A stretch of DNA of 8,503 nt from NCBI GenBank assembly GCA_964627045.1, contig CAZVIK010000178.1:1-8503 (forward strand). The letters run 5' to 3'. Numbering within the stretch: position 1 is the stretch's first letter; each line of letters begins with the position of its first letter. The position numbers and the translations under genes were made by a program. Shown here piece after piece: positions 6,652 to 8,503 of the stretch. This stretch comes from CAZVIK01 sp964627045. GTDB taxonomy: Bacteria; Acidobacteriota; Terriglobia; Bryobacterales; Bryobacteraceae. Under the pieces are notes generated by a model. The model made no database searches. It saw only the letters and a program-made list of their open reading frames with translations, and was not told where the DNA came from.

Positions 6652-6675
6652 TGCATTTGGATAATATCTGATCCA
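6640..6675. repeat. Direct and inverted TTTGGAT/ATCCA repeats, possible regulator site
   Basis: TTTGGAT occurs at 6640-6646 and again at 6656-6662, a 16-base period. The second copy also forms an inverted repeat TGGAT-N8-ATCCA (6658-6675). These words flank the -35 hexamer of the GDSL hydrolase promoter candidate, a position suited to an activator or repressor. The words are short and could be chance in an AT-rich patch. Confidence 0.3.
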
Positions 6676-6858
6676 TCACCTTTGCCAAAATCCGCCGTAA
6701 GAGGCGAGGAGTCCCGTTCCTGAAAAGCGAAACGGCGGGGCGGGTTGCGGGAAGGGAGGGGGAGGTCCGCCGGGAGCATCGCGGCGGCGGCCGAGCCATG
6801 TTGAGGGTGCGGCACGGGAAGGTCCTGGAATGGCCTCGATGCGAGACGCTTGCAGGTA

Positions 6859-6874
6859 ACAGGCATATGCCTGT
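6859..6874. promoter_or_regulatory. 16-bp perfect palindrome before the regulator gene, candidate operator
   Basis: ACAGGCATATGCCTGT is a perfect dyad ending 11 bases before the regulator's GTG start. It sits between a weak -35-like TTGCAG (6850-6855) and a -10-like TAATAT (6874-6879), a classic position for autorepression. A second imperfect dyad (6880-6900) follows five bases later. Binding by the adjacent regulator is inferred from position. Confidence 0.6.
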
Positions 6875-6879
6875 AATAT

Positions 6880-6900
6880 CAGCTTGTGGACCAAAAGCTG
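6880..6900. promoter_or_regulatory. Imperfect dyad spanning the regulator start codon
   Basis: A 21-bp dyad centred on base 6890 pairs at 9 of 10 positions: arms CAGCTT (6880-6885) and AAGCTG (6895-6900), with inner TGG/CCA (6887-6889 and 6891-6893). It covers the GTG start codon at 6886. It could be a second operator half a few helical turns from the first palindrome, or an RNA hairpin that hides the start. Confidence 0.4.
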
Positions 6901-7995
6901 GCAACGAGCCCGAAGTACCAGCAAATCCTTAGGAACCTAACGGAAGCGATCACGGCGGGGCGATTCCGGCCCGGAGACCGACTGCCGAGCGAAGCCGAGT
7001 TGGTACGGTTACACGGAGCATCGCGCATCACGGTGAACCGCGCGCTCCGCGAATTGCAGGTCGCCGGGCTGATCGAACGGCGCGTGGGCTCGGGCAGCTA
7101 CGTCCGCCTGGACACGATGCGCAGCCGGACGTTCGGCCTTCTGATTCCCGAGCTGGGACGCACGGAGATCTTCGAGCCCATCTGCCGCGGCATCGCCGAA
7201 GCCGAACAGGCCGAACAACACTCGCTGCTGTGGGGCAAGTCGATCACCAATTCGTCGGCGCGGGAGGCCGAGACGTTGGAGGTGTGCCGGCAGATGGTGG
7301 CTCAAAAGGTCTCGGGCGTGTTTCTCGCCCCGCTGGAGTTGACGCCGGGCAAGGACACCACCAACCGGAGCATCGCCGCGCTCTTGGACCAGGCCGGCAT
7401 TCCGGTGGTGTTGCTGGATCGCGATCTGGAGGCGTATCCCGGCCGCAGCCGCTACGATCTGGTGGGAATCGACAACCGCAGGGCCGGGTATGCGATCACG
7501 GCGCACCTGCTGAAGCGCGGGTGCCAGCGTCCGGTGTTCGTGGGGCGTCCCCATTCGGCGCCGACCGTGGACGCACGCATCGCCGGCTTCCGCGAGGCCC
7601 TGTTGGATGCGGGGATGGACCCGCGCCCGGGCGTGATCTGGCGAATCGAACCCTCCGAGACCGGCGAAGTCAAGAGGCTGATCGACAAGGTCCGCCCCGA
7701 CGCCATGGTCTGCGCCAACGACTTCACGGCCGCCCACCTCATGAAGTCGCTGGCCGAACTGGACGTGGACGTTCCCGCCGACGTCCGCCTGGTGGGGATC
7801 GACGACGTGAAGTACGCAAGCCTGCTTCCGGTTCCCCTGACCACGATTCACCAGCCGTGCGTCGACATCGGCGCCGCCGCTATCCTGACTATGAATCACC
7901 GCCTCAGGAACCCGTCCTGTCCGGCCAGGGACGTGCTCCTGGATTTCACCTTAGTGGTCCGGCAATCCTGCGGAACCCCGAAGCCGCAAGGCTGA
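6886..7995 (+). CDS. GntR-type regulator with LacI-like ligand-binding domain (AraR-like architecture)
   Basis: Predicted 369-residue DNA-binding regulator, with no signal or membrane segment, so cytoplasmic. Residues about 8-75 form a GntR-family winged helix-turn-helix: PKYQQILRNLTEAI, RFRPGDRLPSEAELV, SRITVNRALRELQVAGLIERRVGSGSYV. Residues about 82-362 are a LacI/GalR-like periplasmic-binding-protein fold: TFGLLIPEL, GIPVVLLDRD (171-180), VGIDNRRAGYAIT (193-205), DAMVCANDFTAAHLM (272-286), VRLVGIDDVKY (300-310), LTTIHQP (318-324). Proteins of this architecture, such as Bacillus AraR, release DNA when they bind a sugar. The start is GTG at 6886; an in-frame TAA at 6874 blocks any longer form, and no Shine-Dalgarno site is visible, so the mRNA may be leaderless. 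Two dyads at 6859-6900 suggest autoregulation. It is divergent from the GDSL/HSL esterase pair, a likely target. The ligand is unknown. Confidence 0.93.
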   Translation: MDQKLATSPKYQQILRNLTEAITAGRFRPGDRLPSEAELVRLHGASRITVNRALRELQVAGLIERRVGSGSYVRLDTMRSRTFGLLIPELGRTEIFEPICRGIAEAEQAEQHSLLWGKSITNSSAREAETLEVCRQMVAQKVSGVFLAPLELTPGKDTTNRSIAALLDQAGIPVVLLDRDLEAYPGRSRYDLVGIDNRRAGYAITAHLLKRGCQRPVFVGRPHSAPTVDARIAGFREALLDAGMDPRPGVIWRIEPSETGEVKRLIDKVRPDAMVCANDFTAAHLMKSLAELDVDVPADVRLVGIDDVKYASLLPVPLTTIHQPCVDIGAAAILTMNHRLRNPSCPARDVLLDFTLVVRQSCGTPKPQG

Positions 7996-8029
7996 CCGGC
8001 GCGGGCCGGTGGGACAGGATGCGGCCCAC
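7995..8029. terminator. GC-rich inverted repeats between convergent regulator and ALDH genes
   Basis: The 56-bp gap holds two possible stems: ACCGGC-GCGG-GCCGGT (7995-8010), starting on the last base of the regulator stop codon, and GTGGG-N11-CCCAC (8009-8029). There is no T tract, so this is at best a candidate for transcript ends on both strands. Confidence 0.3.
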
Positions 8030-8051
8030 GCCCCGCGCCGCGGCGGGCGGC

Positions 8052-8503
8052 TCAGATCGCCTCGTTGACCACGATGGTCTTCTCCTCGGTGGTGTCGAGG
8101 ATGGTGTCGACGACGCTCTCGCGCCCGAGCCCGCTCTGTTTGAACCCGCCGAAGGGGACGTTTCCCGGGCGGAACGCACACGTGCCGTTGATCATCACGC
8201 CGCCGACCTCAAGCTGGTGGGCGATCCTCAGCGCGCTGTGGATGTTCTCCGAAAACACGCTGGACTGTAGGCCGTAGGGCGTGTCGTTGGCGATCCGTAC
8301 CGCATCGGCGGCGGTCCGGAAGGCGTAGAGCGGCGCCACCGGACCGAACACCTCGTCCCGCATCACCGGCATGTCCGGGGTCACGCGGTCCAGAATCGTC
8401 GGTTCGAAATAGGAAGGCGGAACGACCTTCCCGCCCGCCAAGCACCTGGCGCCCATCTCGATGGACTGCCGGACCTGGGCTGCGACCTTGGCGGCGGCAT
8501 CGG
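8052..8503 (-). CDS. Aldehyde dehydrogenase, C-terminal part (runs off the right edge)
   Basis: The frame stays open to the window edge, so only the last 149 complete codons are visible; the first complete codon begins at 8501. The real start and the catalytic cysteine lie outside. The fragment opens with DAAAKVAAQVRQSIEMGARCLAGG, typical of the aldehyde dehydrogenase superfamily. It contains DEVFGPV with the conserved cofactor-binding Glu, NDTPYGLQSSVFS, and near the C-terminus RPGNVPFGGFKQSGLGRE. The ING(T)...FR...PFGG form recalls the NADP-dependent glyceraldehyde-3-phosphate/lactaldehyde/phosphonoacetaldehyde dehydrogenase branch, but the subfamily cannot be fixed from this part. It would oxidise an aldehyde to an acid with NAD(P)+ in the cytoplasm. 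It converges on the regulator gene 56 bases away, so it is not in the regulator's transcript; a link to the esterase cluster is unproven. Confidence 0.9.
   Translation of the reverse strand, partial: DAAAKVAAQVRQSIEMGARCLAGGKVVPPSYFEPTILDRVTPDMPVMRDEVFGPVAPLYAFRTAADAVRIANDTPYGLQSSVFSENIHSALRIAHQLEVGGVMINGTCAFRPGNVPFGGFKQSGLGRESVVDTILDTTEEKTIVVNEAI

Larger units (their letters stand above)
6519..6885. other. Divergent intergenic region between the GDSL hydrolase and regulator genes
   Basis: No convincing gene lies here; short open frames are of GC-rich, low-complexity composition. Two AT-richer patches stand out. One, at about 6636-6680, holds a minus-strand promoter candidate and repeated TTTGGAT words. 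The other, at about 6855-6885, holds the palindrome before the regulator. The stretch between them (about 6700-6850) is purine-rich on the plus strand and shows nothing I can name. Confidence 0.6.

Noticed and set aside
6524..6904. A 126-codon minus-strand open frame across the divergent region, and shorter overlapping frames
   Set aside because: It runs through the regulator's palindromes and the promoter patch, has no ribosome-binding site that I can see and no recognisable domain, and overlaps both flanking genes.
7009..7899. A 296-codon minus-strand open frame opposite the regulator gene
   Set aside because: It is a shadow of the regulator, whose GntR and LacI-like motifs are clear on the plus strand.
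1..8503. CRISPR array, tRNA/rRNA genes, insertion sequence or phage elements
   Set aside because: I found no regularly spaced repeats, cloverleaf-like sequence, transposase or integrase motifs, or target-site duplications. Base composition looks even apart from promoter patches.

Overview
The window is GC-rich bacterial DNA, about two-thirds G+C by eye. It carries five predicted exported hydrolases, one transcriptional regulator and the 3' end of an aldehyde dehydrogenase gene. The exported hydrolases have Gly/Arg/Pro/Ala-rich linkers after their signal peptides. Together with the gene mix (CBM48-CE1 esterase, type-B carboxylesterase, DUF1080, HSL esterase, GDSL hydrolase, GntR/LacI-type hybrid regulator) this resembles soil Acidobacteria of the Solibacter/Bryobacter kind. 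That assignment is inferred from gene style only; there is no rRNA or other marker in the window.

Layout. Positions 1-71 hold no gene, only a perfect hairpin and a short T/A inverted repeat. Two minus-strand genes follow as a probable operon, read right to left: a type-B carboxylesterase (1361-2971), then a CE1-type esterase with an N-terminal CBM48-like domain (72-1298). The 261-bp divergent gap 2972-3232 contains a perfect-consensus minus-strand promoter, a good plus-strand promoter facing it, and a 14-bp palindrome. A plus-strand DUF1080 gene (3-keto-disaccharide hydrolase family, probable Tat signal) occupies 3233-4111. It converges on a second minus-strand pair: a GDSL/SGNH hydrolase (5154-6518) upstream of an HSL-family esterase (4140-5054). 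After a 367-bp divergent gap, a GntR-type winged-helix regulator fused to a LacI-like sugar-sensing domain lies on the plus strand (6886-7995). It converges on the C-terminal part of an aldehyde dehydrogenase (8052-8503) that runs off the right edge.

How the genes may work together. Four esterases or acyl hydrolases plus a 3-keto-glycoside hydrolase, all with export signals, suggest removal of acyl groups (acetyl, feruloyl or similar) from plant or microbial carbohydrates, and cleavage of oxidised glycosides, outside the cytoplasm. The regulator, which should sense a sugar-like ligand, is the obvious candidate to control the cluster. Two dyad symmetries sit at its own start, pointing to autoregulation. 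No glycoside hydrolase, transporter or GFO/IDH/MocA oxidoreductase is visible, so the pathway is only partly represented here and its substrate cannot be named.
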